DNA of 64,000 nucleotides from Micrasema longulum (taxonomy: Eukaryota > Arthropoda > Insecta > Trichoptera > Brachycentridae). The stretch is from contig JAGVSM010001454.1 in NCBI GenBank assembly GCA_022494885.1, positions 62,001 through 126,000 on the forward strand, given 5' to 3'. A model generated the notes under the pieces. That model was not told where the DNA came from, made no database searches, and saw only the letters and a program-made list of their open reading frames with translations. The number at the start of each line of letters is the position of its first letter. Position 1 is the first letter of the stretch. Shown one piece after another: positions 1 to 24,173 of the stretch. The translations under genes were made by a program, and so were the position numbers.

Positions 1-1817
1 TGTTGCTCAATTTTTGTTAATTAAGAAACAAAAAATTACTAATTTTCCAAAACGTTTTTTAAATTATTATTTCATGTATTTTATAGGAACCTTATTTTAT
101 GGAAGAACATTACTATTGTTTAGCTTGAAACTTTTATTAAATGCAAATATAGACCTTAAAATGTCATTTCATTTATACCTATAATTATGTTTTCATTCGA
201 ATTATATGCGTATAACATGTATGTTAATATTAATTTAACATTGAAAATAAATTAACTACGCTTAATTATCAATATTGTATGTACAAGAAATTGTCAGCGC
301 AAACATGTGAACATGTGTTTGTTAAATTAGGCCGGTTTCTTAACTTACATTATTAATGGGAGCCTACACTAAAATTGAGTAACTTAGTAAACTTAGCATT
401 CCTTTTATATTACTTTGTCAATGTGTTGTCATATAAAACCTTTTTTAAATACTGTGTTTTTATTTAAGGCATATGTGTTTAAAAGGTGCTAATTATGAAT
501 TATTATCAAATAGGATCGAATGGCAGAGTCGGCATTTCAAATAAATTGTAAGCTTATTTGAGTGAGTGCCTCATTACTGTATGTAAATTCTGATAATATT
601 GTATGGAGTCTGGATGGATGGGTTAAAAACTTTAAAATCAACACCCAGCAAAATTTAAACTGGATTTTTTTGAGACGCAGTTTTTTTTAAACGGTGTAGG
701 CTCACAGTTTTTTTACAACTGTGAAGTTTTTTCGTTTTTTTTTTGTATTTAAGGTTAAAACTGGTTATAACACTGTTTCAGTTTAATTTGCTCTTCCGTT
801 TTGGAAACACCTTCAGTTTTTGGTGTTCTTTTAAAATAGTCAAGACTTCGTGATGTTTAAAATTTCGTATCAAGGTACAGATGGACAAAGGCACAGGACT
901 GCGCGGATGTGGGGTGAAGTGGATACGGGCCTGGAGATTTCATGTGTATATACTTCTTCCTTGGGAAATTATAATACAAGTAGGAAGGTATTATGGATAA
1001 AGATTTGTAGTTAGGGTGAAGCACGGTATGGAGTGCGACGGGGCATTGAATTTTTCAAAATGTTTTTTTTTATTTACTTCTGCGCTTGGTGATTTAGTTT
1101 TTGTTTTTTTTTTTAATTTAATTTATTTTTGTGAAACTGTTTTAGGTGTTTTGGGAGGGTAACTGTTTTAAAACAGCAGTTACATTTTTTTACCACCTCT
1201 AGCTTGAGTACTTAATGTTACTTTTGAAATAAATTTTTATTGTATTACGCATTATTATATAAGTGCCTACAATATTTTTTAGTAAATTTCTTTTCTATGT
1301 GGATATATTATTGTCTTTTGTAATTAAAAAATCCACAATTTAATTTATTTATATTTTTCCTTGTAATCCTTTATACTAATTTGTAATCTAATTTAAAGGA
1401 TATAAAAACTCTTACGTTAAAATAAGACATTTTATTAAAATGATATCATTAAAGAACATTTGATGACAATCTTGATTTAAAAAAAACTTTTGGTTTTTAC
1501 TTCCAATGAAAATTTAAATTTGTAATATTAAGTACATGAGTTTCTCATGTCATGTTTTGGACCCTTTTACATAGTTACTAATTTTACTGAAACTTAACTT
1601 CGAGGAGAGAACTAAACAAATCTAGATGTCTCACACAAATTATCACATTATTTTCTTCGGTCGTTTCCTCACCATGGAATATAAAAGAAATAAAAGAAAA
1701 TTTCTTAAGAAAGGCTTATCTAGTTATTTAAATCTTCATAATATAATACACCTTTTAGAGAAGCTTCTGGAATGATAAATAAAGCAATATAATTTGAATA
1801 ATCAAATCAAGTAAAGA
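1..1817. other. AT-rich flank without a recognisable gene
   Basis: No long open frame, splice-consistent exon or RNA gene is visible on either strand. A short stretch at about 870-1040 is less AT-rich than its surroundings, but no frame stays open through it. Confidence 0.5.
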
Positions 1818-2230
1818 CAATAAAACTCCAATTATCTGAATTAATGGGTGCCAGACATTATTCGGGTATGCAGAAATCAGGATAATTGGATTTACCATTA
1901 AATTAAGGCAATGTTTTGAAAGAAAGCATAAAATTTACTCAAAGATCACATTTTAATTTCTTTTAAAATAATGCAGCGAATTGGAATCACATTAATAACA
2001 AAGGAACTGAAAAAGTTCATTATTGAAGAACTATTTTTCTTTATCTCAGAAATAGTGGATGTACCTATATTATAAATTTTGGTCATTCGTTTCCAGATAC
2101 TCCTTTGTTCAGTTCTACAATATGCGCCGTATTTGTAATTGTAACATCTCCTTTATTTTTTATTTCTTGATAGTGATCCGCATATTTGGAAATGCATATG
2201 ACTGGAGTTCGGATTAATGAAGTTCTACTG
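1818..2230 (-). mobile_element. Tigger/pogo-like MITE, copy 1
   Basis: The right end (2190-2230) reads, on the minus strand, CAGTAGAACTTCATTAATCC and matches the start of the copy at 39534-39757. The left end (1818-1870) matches that copy's other end. The CAGT terminus and adjacent TA are typical of pogo/Tigger relatives. No transposase frame remains. Confidence 0.6.
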
Positions 2231-2642
2231 TAATCATCAAATGGATCCATATATATATTTTTGAGATTACCACTATAATATTGGATTAGTAAGGTTATTA
2301 CTTATTTTCAAACATACAAATTAAAGTCTAATGTGGTATTACGTCTAATAATAATTTTAATTTGGCAATGAAGCAACACCTAGATTTATAGAACCCATAA
2401 ATATAATTGAATAAGTAAGTAAGTACTTGCCTACCTTTCTGGTTTAGTTTTCATTGCATATGTATGATGCAATCTGGTAACCCTGAACACAAAATATTTA
2501 AATATTTAAAAAATATATTAATGTCAAAAGTCAAAGTAGATTCTGTATTTAAAAAGCACAGAGGTATTCATTTTTTTATTAGAGAAAATTTGTAAAAAAA
2601 AATAAGCTTGTGAATATTCTTAACAATTTTGTTTTTAAAACA
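2231..2642 (+). promoter_or_regulatory. Upstream region of the zinc-finger gene
   Basis: About 410 AT-rich bases before the chosen ATG. The start context aacaATGG fits an insect translation start. No clear TATA box or initiator can be singled out, and a 5' noncoding exon further upstream cannot be excluded. Confidence 0.25.
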
Positions 2643-14292
<11,650 letters not shown>

Positions 14293-14603
14293 ATTTATCA
14301 ATTGAACTTCAATATAATTACTTTATTGCTTTAAATTATTTTTATTTACAGAAATGATGTTATTCAGTCTTATGAAATTATTTTTCTTTACACTAATTGC
14401 TGTTATGGCCAGACAATAACCAATTATGTATTTTATATAAGCTACAAATGTTTTCATTTGATTTTTTTTACCATGTGTGTACTAATAAATACTATTTGTT
14501 CGCTTTAATGAAAACAGCATGCATTGTATATGAATATTTTTTACTTCTTACTAAATCTATAATATTGTTAAACTAAGTGATTGTATCGTGATTCTGTCAC
14601 TAA

Positions 14604-14609
14604 AATAAA
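14604..14609 (+). terminator. AATAAA polyadenylation signal after the zinc-finger gene
   Basis: AATAAA lies about 310 bases after the TAG at 14290-14292 and is followed by a T-rich stretch. Placement suits the 3' end of the long form. Confidence 0.45.
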
Positions 14610-15229
14610 TGATTTAAGTGTACAGCAGATTTTTTTATTTATTTGTTGAAACAAACACATTTTTATAAAATTAAACAATGCATACAAAGAAACAACAAAT
14701 AACTAGTTCAATTATGGGATTCCTATATAGTAACAATAATGTAAGACATAACTAACAGTTTACCATTAGTTATAGGAAATGGAATTTTTAAAATTGGATA
14801 AAAAATTTGAATGGAAGAGAGAATGGAAAAAGTAGTAAGAGAAATAAAATATTAAATAATACAAAAAAATAGCAAAAAGTAAAGAACTGTATGATTTTTT
14901 TTTCTTTTTTGTGTTTGATGTTTCTGTTTTAAAAATAAATGGGTATGGAATGTCTTTATAGGTAGGAACCTCAGAGTAATAATGCACCAAGCTATAGAAG
15001 AGCCCAAACGTAGGAAAACCATTCTATGACTATTGGGTATTAAGTTAGCTACAGTTCACAACAAAACAATGGGCCGTACTCAGGTCGAGAATTCCCAAAT
15101 GTATATTAATTTGCACTGTAAATACTTTTAAATATGCACCTGTGTATTTATTTTTGCAGGGTTATTCCAATTTATTTTTCTATAATTCGCCTATATTTAT
15201 TTTATAAAATTGAAAATACATGTGCGTTT
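14610..15229. other. Intergenic AT-rich DNA
   Basis: No exon, RNA gene or clear repeat boundary seen. Confidence 0.4.
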
Positions 15230-15325
15230 TTTTTTTTATTTATTTATTTTATTCACAACATACTTATGTTACATTTATTGAGACATAAATCCCAACTCCG
15301 TGGAACCAAAGTCCTGTGTTGAGTT
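15230..15325 (-). repeat. Poly(T)-led retroelement tail, copy 1
   Basis: A T-rich run then attgagacataaatcccaac and aaagtcctgtgtt, matching 32465-32555 in the same order. Read on the minus strand this is a LINE-like 3' end with its A-rich tail. Confidence 0.4.
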
Positions 15326-15954
15326 TGTCTGTTTGTCCGTCACATCTCCGAAACGGCTTTTACGCAACACGGTTTTTAAGCAACATAATACACGTGTCGG
15401 GACAATAAATGCCAAAAATCCACGTAAATAATGGGAAAATATTCGAAATCGTTGATTTTTATTTATTATGACGTAAATATCCAAGTTATTTACAAATAAA
15501 GCCGAGCACAGCTACAAAAGAGTCCGATGGAACCGTTATGTTTATATTGTCAAATAAAACAAAATAGCCACCAATTGGTTGCTAACCAACATCGCTTGCG
15601 TTCTATGAAACATAGTGATAGGGCTTTTCTCTAGGTTACGCATTATTAGTCTGAGGTAGGAACTAATATTTTTCTAATATCTTTTGCTTATAGTATATAC
15701 ATCTGTTCTTTTCTTCTTTTTTCTTTAATTTTTATCGCAAAATTAAAGAAAAAAAGGGGGGTAGGTACCTTTTGACTTTTACCATAATGAATAGCATTGG
15801 GCAAAATCAATTATAATAATCGAATAACTCGGTTGTGTTGACAATCGATTATTATTTTATTTTTTTTAAATAATGCTCCTTGGAAAGTCACAATCTATTA
15901 TCAAATAAGCTGATATCTACGTGAAACTATCTTTTTATCTGTATAAAATTTGAA

Positions 15955-16262
15955 CCTTAAAGGATAAACCACAGGAGACACATTGAACGAGATTTCCAAA
16001 ACATCATAACTTTTGAACCGAATGAGATAAATTAAATCTATAAAGAACTTCCAATGTAAAATAATAATTATTTTAATACTAAAGTACATATTTAATAGCG
16101 TATCTGGGACTACTGGTGTTTTTTGCATTCAAACAAAGTGGACTTCTAATTTTTATTTCAATTAAAAAAAGCATTTTTATGGTTGTTTTATTCGAATATT
16201 AAACAGTTTATTGCGATAATTTCTGCATTCTTAACTTCAAAACGGCAAACTCACATTGACAC
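15955..16262 (+). mobile_element. MITE family Z, copy 1
   Basis: Begins aaaggataaaccacaggaga and continues with aatgagataaattaaatctataaagaact-type text shared with 38694-39058; the right terminus is eroded at caaaacggcaaac. Confidence 0.6.
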
Positions 16263-16649
16263 CATATTAATATTTCATCTCACCCCGAAGAACGGGGACT
16301 TAAAATAACCACATTGTTTGAATAAAATGAAATAGAAACTTAAATTTGAAAATAATGGCGGCGTATGGAGTCCGTTTTGCACTGCCGCTCGCTTATTGTT
16401 ACGAAATATTGGCTCGAAGCCAGAAATAAAGCATTCAATGATCCGGCGCATCATATAACACATCTAATGAGATATCTGCTAAATATGGCGCCCGGATTCC
16501 GTTATTTATATCCCAATTTTAAGTGAAATATTCGATTTGGAACCTCGATGATCGACATGCAGAATGTAGAGCAGGGCAAAACGAAAATTATCTACCTACA
16601 GTGGTATGTTGGGTCGGGTGTTTTTCGTGTAGGTGTATTAGTTACTAAT

Positions 16650-17600
16650 AATAATCCAAGATGACCTTAATCAGATTTTTCAATGAACAAAATAATGGCT
16701 CTTAACGCAACCCTGAGAAATACACCGTCCTACATATTGGCCCTGGAAATTAGAAAATAATTTATACCGTGGATGGAAATCAAGTGTAAGCAGTAACGTC
16801 ACAAAAAGATCTCGAAGTTATAATTACTTGTGATCTTAAATAGGAATCACATATTATCGAAATTGTTAAACGCGCCAATTCCCTCTTAAGCTAGGGTTTC
16901 CTAGGACAGCGGTGCCCGTATTTTAACGGCCGTAGTGAACGGTGATGTAGTGGACAGCCGTCGTAACGTCGACTAGAGAGTGGTTTCCTAGGGAAACGGT
17001 GTTAAATGGTGTTGATAACACCGTTTTCCTAGGAAACCACACTCTAGTCACCGTTACGACGGCTGTCCACTGCATCACCGTTCACTACGGACGTTAAAAT
17101 ACGGGCACCGCTGTCCTAGGAAACCCTAGCTTTATACTTAATAATTCGCTCACATCACCCAAAATGTGTTCCTCAAAATTTATAAAACATATGTTCGTCC
17201 ACTCCTGGAGTATGTCTACCAAACCTGAAGTCCCTATTTAAAAAAAATAATAGAGTTGTTGGAGAAAGTCCAGAGAAGAGCAACTAAAACGATAGTTTCT
17301 CTAAGAAATAAATCATATGAGGACCGCTTAAGGGAGTTTGGGTTAAGTTCACTGGAAGAGCGGAGGCAGCGTGGTGACTTGATTGAAACGTTCAACATCT
17401 TAAATGAGCAATATAATGTACCCACGTTGAAATTATTGTTCACTGTGAATTAATCTCAGAGGTCATTCATTGAAGCTCAACACTACCTCCTTCTCATCCA
17501 ACCCCAGGAAGAACTTCCTGACAAACCGAGTTGTGGAGGAATGGAATGGCCTTCCCGAGAAAGTGATTGGTGCTAGTTCAGTTAATGTTAACTAGATGCA
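16650..17600 (+). pseudogene. CR1/L2-like LINE, decayed 3' end, split by a MITE
   Basis: Conceptual translation in shifting frames gives reverse-transcriptase thumb and C-terminal landmarks: KYTVLHIGPGN, YTVDGNQV, TSQKDL, ESHIIEIVKRANSL; then, past a 243-bp insert, LLEKVQRRATKTIVSL (from 17256), LSSLEERRQRGDLIETF and, one frame over, NRVVEEWNGLPEKV. The catalytic FADD part is absent and stops and shifts are frequent. It is a 5'-truncated dead copy. Confidence 0.8.
16889..17131. mobile_element. Palindromic MITE, PIF/Harbinger-like, inside the LINE
   Basis: Arms start AGCTAGGGTTTCCTAGGACA and are inverted across a centre near 17010. TTA lies on both sides (16886-16888, 17132-17134), the target size and sequence typical of PIF/Harbinger elements. 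LINE coding resumes directly after it. No transposase; superfamily is inferred from the target site only. Confidence 0.8.
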
Positions 17601-18410
17601 CACATCAATTTATAATGTTTAATAACCATGTATACTTGATATACACGCATCAGCTTAATAGCCGCTAGTGTATTATTGTTATTAATAATAATAATAACGT
17701 ATCTCTATTTGGCAGGTATTATTAGGCTGATTATCAGTTCTAAATTCTATAGTTAGGTACTTATATCTCGTAATCAAACTCTAAGGCCTAGCGCGCATTG
17801 CGATTTTGACTCTTGTATGCCTGTGATGTCACACTAAAGACTAGACACATGATACAAGACTTTATAAATCTTATTTTTTTAAAGATGAAGTAGTATTTTT
17901 TGTTATCTTCAATTGAACTTTTCACACCGGATTCGGAAAGTAAAATTTGTATAACTATGCTGAATTTTAATACAAAAAATATTTGTCCTTGCTGCGCGAA
18001 GAATGAACGACCGCCAAAACATCAATAAATCTGTATGAGAGAGAGCACGACGATAGCTCGTAACAAGGAAGACAGAGACGCTGTTCTGTAGCCAGTGTTT
18101 GTGTGAAACAGATTCAGTCGGTTATTGACAGTGATGGGGGACGCATGCATGTAAAATGAGCGTCGTTATGATTTTTAATTTATTTTGCTTTAACAGTACT
18201 AAATTATGTTTTTTTTTTATAAATTATGAAAAGGGAATTATCAAAAAGTATCTCTCCGTATTTTTTTTCAAATGCCTGGAATATTCCGTCTTTTGCTTGT
18301 GGTAACACGATTCTACATCACCGCAAGAACAGGAATTATTGACCACAGTATTTTAAGAGTTAAAACGCGCAGTAGTTTACCCGCAACAATATAACTCATG
18401 GTTTTATGTA
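17601..18410. other. Intergenic DNA
   Basis: Only short open frames; contains an ATT microsatellite-like run near 17675-17700. Confidence 0.4.
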
Positions 18411-19501
18411 GGGGAAGGGTGTACAAAATGACATAGATTTTTTTGTAAAATGAAAATAAAATAATTGGTAACATATTTAGTAAAAAATCTCTTCGGTTCA
18501 AAATGTACACTATGTTTTAACATGTTAGCACTGTTGTTGTAGGAAAAAATACAAATCTATCAAATAAAAATACAAAAATAAAAACATACTGCAAAAGACC
18601 GTTTTGCCCTACCGGGTGTACAAAATGACATACGATATATACGTGGATGGAATGATTATTCAACACTTTTTAAAAACAGAATTGATAAGTTTTTTTATGA
18701 ATATTAAAGAATTAAAATATTAAATGCACACTTCACAAATAAAAATCTTGGTTTATTTTATTTAAATCAGCACATTCTGCATGAGCCCAGTTTCCACACT
18801 TCATGCATTTTAACCGTGTTTCACCTGGTTTTTATCTCGTATATTACAATACATGCATGAGCAGTCATCTTCATCGTCTGTAAGTAGAAAGTCTTCAGTG
18901 TCTAAATCAATAATCATTTTTTTACATATACCTTGTTAACACTTTTCCAGGATATGTTTTTTGGAACCTTTAGCTTTAGCCTCTGATATATTTGGAGTTG
19001 TATTCAAATGTCATGTTTTACGCACATAATTGCGAAGCATTATTATTCTTCTAAAGGAAAAAAAGTATTAAGTGGGGAAAAATGACATTGTATTTCATTT
19101 TACCCTACCGGTACATATGTCGTTTTGCTCCACTACGTGAGTTTTTAAAAACATTAAAAAATATCACATTGCACTTTGAAATTTTTTACAAAATTATAGT
19201 TTTTCATGAAGATTAACAATGACACAACATATCCTTTCAGTTTGTGTTGTAGAATAATACAAATAAAATAATGATAATACCTTCGGTGTCCGCGCAGCAA
19301 AAATATTGTTTTATTTCACAAAGTAACCCGCAACACGTCCTCCTCGGGCGGTCGCCATAAGCGTCCTAAATATTGGTGAGTATTTATGTGTCGTACCAGT
19401 GCTCATTCTTGTGCAGGTTCAAACATAACCAAGAGTTTGGTTTCTGAGATATGAGTACTATGTCATTTTACCCGCCTATGTCATTTTGTACACCCTTCCC
19501 C
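18411..19501 (-). mobile_element. Tigger/pogo-like DNA transposon remnant
   Basis: Exact 20-bp-plus inverted ends (GGGGAAGGGTGTACAAAATG) with TA on both sides (18409-18410, 19502-19503), the Tc1/mariner target. On the minus strand, around 18760-18900, a C-terminal piece of a Tigger-type transposase can be read with one frameshift: TDDEDDCSCMYCN, then PGETRLKCMKCGNWAHAEC, the PHD-like zinc-binding end found in some insect Tiggers. The DDE core is gone, so it is an internally deleted element of 1,091 bp. Confidence 0.8.
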
Positions 19502-19914
19502 TACGAGTGCGCGTACCTAACCTGCTACATTTTTGACGCGATGCAGTACCCGCAAACATAATTGTAATGTTTGGGCAAGTATTTATTCCGAATCCGAGGT
19601 GGTGAGTGTAAGCCTCTGGAATTCATCATCATTAAGAAAAATATTAAATAATAATCAAATGAAAATACGGTAAACAGCAAATGTTCCACAACCGTATTTT
19701 TTTGCGAATATTCGATAAAAATGGAATTTCATTTTCTAATCATTATGGCGAGGTATGCTACGCATAAATATAAATATGCGTTTATCGCGAAAGTTCCTCC
19801 TCAAGTGCAATTATATAATTTATATAACTCCATTTTTTTTAAATCCCCTCAAGGGCGCTGTAAAGTTTATTTAAAAAGATAGACAGGTCTCAAAGAGGTA
19901 AAAAAATACAAATG

Positions 19915-20260
19915 AGGGTCTTCAGCATTACAGGAAATTAGATACAAAAAATGTTTATACAAATTGTTGCATTAAATTGTACTGCAAAATTTCTTGAAAA
20001 TGTAGGAAAATTTTTTATTTTTTTTCATAAAATAGAACTGCATACTTTGAACGACGTCGCTAGTTCATATGAATCAACCAATGATAAGAGAGCTGTGAAA
20101 GATTTCCGGTTTACGAAAACACAACGGATCAATTGGCAGAACTAACCGAGAAGAAGTGGAAGAGAAATTGATACGTCACGCGTGGAGTAATTTCAGAAAT
20201 ACACAACTTTAAAAAATCACAGCGCTGATAATACGATACAGTTTTTTATATTTTTGAATT
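19915..20260 (+). mobile_element. Repeat family Y, copy 1
   Basis: attaggatac-like start, cattaaattgtactgcaaaatttcttgaaaatgta, gacgtc, ttcatatgaatcaaccaatg, gatttccggtttac and gagtaatttcagaaat occur in the same order in 23783-24112, 36588-37058 and 37062-37350. Confidence 0.7.
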
Positions 20261-20289
20261 TGACTGTTGTCGCTGTATGCTTTATATAT

Positions 20290-20620
20290 ATACAGGGTGT
20301 TATTTAAACCCTGTCACATCCGAAACCACGATGATTAGTATGAGAAAGAATACATTTTGGCACATTAAAATGATTTTTTTAGAACGACTAAAAACTTAAA
20401 AAATAAAATATAGAAAAAAATAAATGGTTGTTTACATCTGTAGGGGAGAAGCAAGAGGGGTGCGGCCGTGCGGTTCAGACTCCCCCCCCCACTTCTCGTT
20501 TCACCCCTGCAGAAGTGAGCAACCATTTGTTTTTTTTCTATATTTTATTTTTTATGATTTTAGTCATTCTAAAAAAATATTTTGATGTACCAATTTGTCT
20601 TTTTGCTCATACATTTTTTA
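20290..20620. mobile_element. MITE family V, copy 1
   Basis: tacagggtgttatttaaacc, then tcacatccgaaaccacgatg, as at 58718-59078. Inner parts (about 20395-20430 and 20515-20560) are inverted around a GC-rich centre with a C10 run. Confidence 0.55.
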
Positions 20621-20639
20621 TTACTATTATTTATGTATG

Positions 20640-20800
20640 TATAACTGTGTGGATTAAGTATAAATATGTATTATTTTATGTTTATTTATTAGACACCATA
20701 AGTATATGTTAAATCATGTAAATAAATGCCTCGACACGCGTTGTGCCCAGTGAGGTATTCATATTTTAAAAAAAAGTGTTATGTAAAACGTGAAATAAAA
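20640..20800 (+). repeat. LINE-like tail repeat, copy 1
   Basis: tgcctcgacacgcgttgtgc and cccagtgaggtattcatatt recur in inverse orientation at 34905-35110. Confidence 0.55.
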
Positions 20801-20815
20801 AAAAAATACACGGGT

Positions 20816-21675
20816 TTAAGAGCCAGACCGCAAAACTTCAGAGGAACATTCCTTATGGTGAACCTTAAAAAAGTTCTAATAATTATTTTTCGTTTTTTCA
20901 AATAGGTGTGAAGGTTTTAAAGGTCACTGTTATCAATATGTTTATTTTTTTGGGTGATACCGTGTGTGTAATAAGAATCCCCTGGAAACGGAAGCTGTTT
21001 ACAAATTAAGTTGCCAAGTGTGAGATAAAGTGTACATAGGACAAACAGAGCGCAAAGCAAACAAAAGGAGCGTGTAAACTTGGGCACCCTGAAAAATTTA
21101 TAGACACCGGACATTTTTTCTCCTTCGAACCAAAGATTTTACATAAACCCAGTAATTACAGTGCAAGAATTACACGAAAAAGAGGTAATTGAAATACACA
21201 GATACCCAAATAACATAAACAAGGACGATGGGCTTAAATGAAAGTCAACATGGTTTCCAGCACTAAATACTACAAAAATGAATAGAAATGTACCTTCTGC
21301 CGACTGCGACACGGTACAAATAACTAGTACATAAACACATAATTGTTCCTTATTAACACACAGTATACCCCGAAGATGGCTTTTGCCATTGTAGCCGAAA
21401 CGTCGAAAAAAATCCAACACACACGGTATCACCCAAAAAAGAAACATATTTAGATAGACTCATTTTTCATTGAAAAAAAAATGTTTTATGATTTGAAAAT
21501 TGAGACAATCTAACCTAGCTGCTTCCCTATTCCGCGTCCGATGCGTTTCGCTATGTTGGTCAAATATGATTTTAATCTACGAGTATTTATAAAAAAGGCG
21601 ATTTTCCGAATTAGAATATTTTTTAATGTACATCATAAAAAATAGTCCTCTGAAGTTGTTGCTGTGGCCCTGAAA
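20816..21675. mobile_element. MITE family W, interrupted copy
   Basis: Left end agccagaccgcaaaacttca; right end ctctgaagttgttgctgtgg then ccctgaaaac. Compare 58397-58706, which is uninterrupted. The extra 20936-21449 is a Penelope-like remnant. Confidence 0.6.
20936..21449 (+). pseudogene. Penelope-like element remnant (GIY-YIG end)
   Basis: Inside, shifting frames give HRTNRAQSK, TPDIFSPSNQRF, then KEVIEIHRYPNNINKDDGLK and STWFPALN, the C-terminal GIY-YIG nuclease side of Penelope-like retroelements. It is followed by gaagatggcttttgccattg and tagccgaaacgtcg, the common sequence after such ORFs. Both ends carry ttttttgggtgataccgtgt in inverted orientation (20943, 21436). Stops and shifts show it is dead. 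Confidence 0.75.
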
Positions 21676-21984
21676 ACGAAGTGTAATAATAAATAACCTG
21701 TTCTATTTCGTTCAGATAGATAAATAGGTAAGGAATATAATGTAATTAATAGCTTGTAATTTGTGATTTTATTCAGCCTTTCAGTTTTTCCATTTACAAC
21801 GGCAAAATTATTTGTATTGTGACCTATTATAATATCTACCTACATTTTTTCACTCTAACCTTGGAAGAATATACCTAATTTTCTTTACCGAATTGTTTAC
21901 GTAGTAATAGGTCTAGTCTGCAATAATCGCTTCAAGAAATACCGACACATTCTTACCTATGCGTGGAAATAAACCTAAAATATA

Positions 21985-22215
21985 GTATCGTTGGCAAAGC
22001 GTCAAGTCCCGCGGTCCAGATATAGCCACGGAGCGCTGGACGTTGTGTTGTATCATATCAGGGATGGAATCTTTTATCCAGAATCACAAAAATCAAACGA
22101 ATATCTCAACAGAGACGAGCTTAACATTTCGACAGATATTTCAACCGAGAAACTGCAGACATTCATAAAAGCAATACACAGATCATATAATTATAATATA
22201 CCAGAAGGCGTGTAG
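21985..22215 (+). other. Short ORF of unknown origin
   Basis: Open for about 75 codons, ending YNIPEGV then TAG. The first codon available is TTG, so it is not a free-standing gene. The piece RYSHGALDVVLYHIRDG loosely resembles the first helices of a Pipsqueak-type helix-turn-helix, as in some transposases, but this is a visual guess. Its stop lies at the edge of the repeat 22190-23012. Confidence 0.25.
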
Positions 22216-23012
22216 AATCAAGTTTGAATACATCGCACTGTGTCCAAAAGTCTGTCAAATGAGCCTCTCCTGCACGACACCCCGCCTGCCGCGTAATGTT
22301 GCCAAACCGCAAACAATATATCATAACACAAATATAAGATAATTTTGTGCTATTTTATGCGCTATATTTTACCAAAAAAGATATTTTACTGACTGGACTA
22401 TAAAAAAATATTGGCCATTCTAAACTTAATAAACTGCCCGATGAGCTTAAAAACGAAAAGTCGAATTGCAAAACCAAAAGTGTCGCAATTAAAATACAAA
22501 ATACACGAGAGTTTTCTCATCCCACGATAGTGGTTCAGAACAGCACCCCTAGGAGTATAATATCTACTAAATGTATCGTATGTTTTATAAAAAATAAAAT
22601 TTACAAAAAACAACAACAAAAAATTTAAATGAATACAGTTTAATATTATACTAAGACTTATCAATAGAAAGCCGGGCGAAAAATTCGACTACCCTGGAAA
22701 TACTTACAAAATGTTCGCCTTGTTTCATTTAAGAATCTGACAGACGGTAAAATAACCGAATTCTTAAATAACATTATTTGTGAATTCGCCACTTACATGA
22801 AATGTGATCCCACCCCATTCCCTTTTAATTCCAGCAGCATTTTGACACTTAAACACGACACAAAAAGGCATAATTGAATTTAAATCGGCAGTTGTGCACT
22901 AAGCGATGTCTGCGGAGTGACTAATAGCCAAAACGATAAACTACTCATTTATGAGTATTTTAGTCGGCTAGTTTGATGTACGTGCGTGGTTTCTGGACTA
23001 ATAAAATTTTAT
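22190..23012 (+). repeat. Diverged interspersed repeat, copy 1
   Basis: Matches 29095-29812 in order: ccagaaggcgtgtagaatca, gaatacatcgcactgtgtcc, cgcgtaatg, aatctgacagacgg, gaaatgtgat, ctcatttatgagtattttag and gtggtttctggacta. Copies differ by many substitutions, so the repeat is old. Confidence 0.65.
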
Positions 23013-23130
23013 GGCACAGATATTTAAATACTAATAAATTTTTCATAAATGAACTAAAATTGTTATTTAACTAAAAGATTTTTTTTTAGGACTACTCTAG
23101 GATTCTAATTCTGTTTCAACAGAAGAGAAC

Positions 23131-23391
23131 TATCATCATCATTCCCTTTCCGCACATGATGGTGCATAGGGCACTGCATTGGTACACCAATCACAGTGCT
23201 TGATCATTTTTGTTACATTAAGGTAAGATGACCAGTCTTACGCTTCAGGTACTAGTCCAGGGACTATAAAATATTCTAGTGAAAATAACTTTTTAAATAC
23301 ATAAATATTTCATGTCAACCATGTCGGGAATCGAACCCGAGACCTCTCGCATGGTAGGCAAATGTGCCGATCACTACACCACGAGGCCGAC
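23131..23391 (-). mobile_element. SINE-A, nearly full length
   Basis: On the minus strand: GTCGGCCTCGTGGTGTAGTG, B box GGTCTCGGGTTCGATTCCC, body, and tail ending gatgatgata. Best-preserved copy with 30799-31060. Confidence 0.85.
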
Positions 23392-23782
23392 AATGATAGA
23401 GAACTATACTGTTCCTTATCCATCCAGACACAAGCAATATTTTTTTTAGTATTATGTGGCCCTGAAACTGAAATAAAAATACTGAAAATATCTATAATAG
23501 AGAACGATTGTAAATTTACTTCTGTATTTATAAATTAATTTAATTAAAATGTATAAATTTCATTCATGCAGTTGTAAAAAAACATTCTTTTTTGGAAAAT
23601 ACGCGTTTTTTATCTTCACCCACTTCTTGATATTTTGTTAAAGCAACCCTGTCGGAGCTTTTTATAGACATTTTTATTTTCGTTATTAAATTCTGGAACC
23701 ATTTCCACCCGATATTTTCTTAATCAAGAGGCATCATTATCCTTTTCTAATTTCTTTATTTTTGCACCACAACAGGAAGGGA

Positions 23783-24112
23783 GGCCTAATGAAGAACTTC
23801 AGCCCTACGGGAAATTGGATACAATAAATGTTTTCTTGAGCGCGGTAAAAATTGGAGCATTAAATTGAAAGGCAAAGTTTCTTGAAAATGTACGAAAATA
23901 ATAATAAAAAATATTTTAATAAAAGCGAACTAATTTAAACGACGTCACTAGTTCATTTGATTCAAATCATGCAAAGAGAGTTATGGAATATTTCCGGTTT
24001 ACTTGTCGTCAATGGACGAATGGACAGGACTGATCAAGAATAAGCTGAAGAGAACCTTTGACATCACACGCGGAGTTATTTCAGTAATCGCTGAAAATAC
24101 GATATATAATTG
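23783..24112 (+). mobile_element. Repeat family Y, copy 2
   Basis: Starts aatgaagaacttcagcccta with the terminal text cgggaaattggatacaat, then the family landmarks listed at 19915-20260. It ends just before the LINE at about 24170. Confidence 0.7.
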
Positions 24113-24173
24113 AAAAAAAAAAGTGTAATGGTTAGCAAGTTTACTTTCTCTGCTAAACGTCTCTGGTTTCAGG

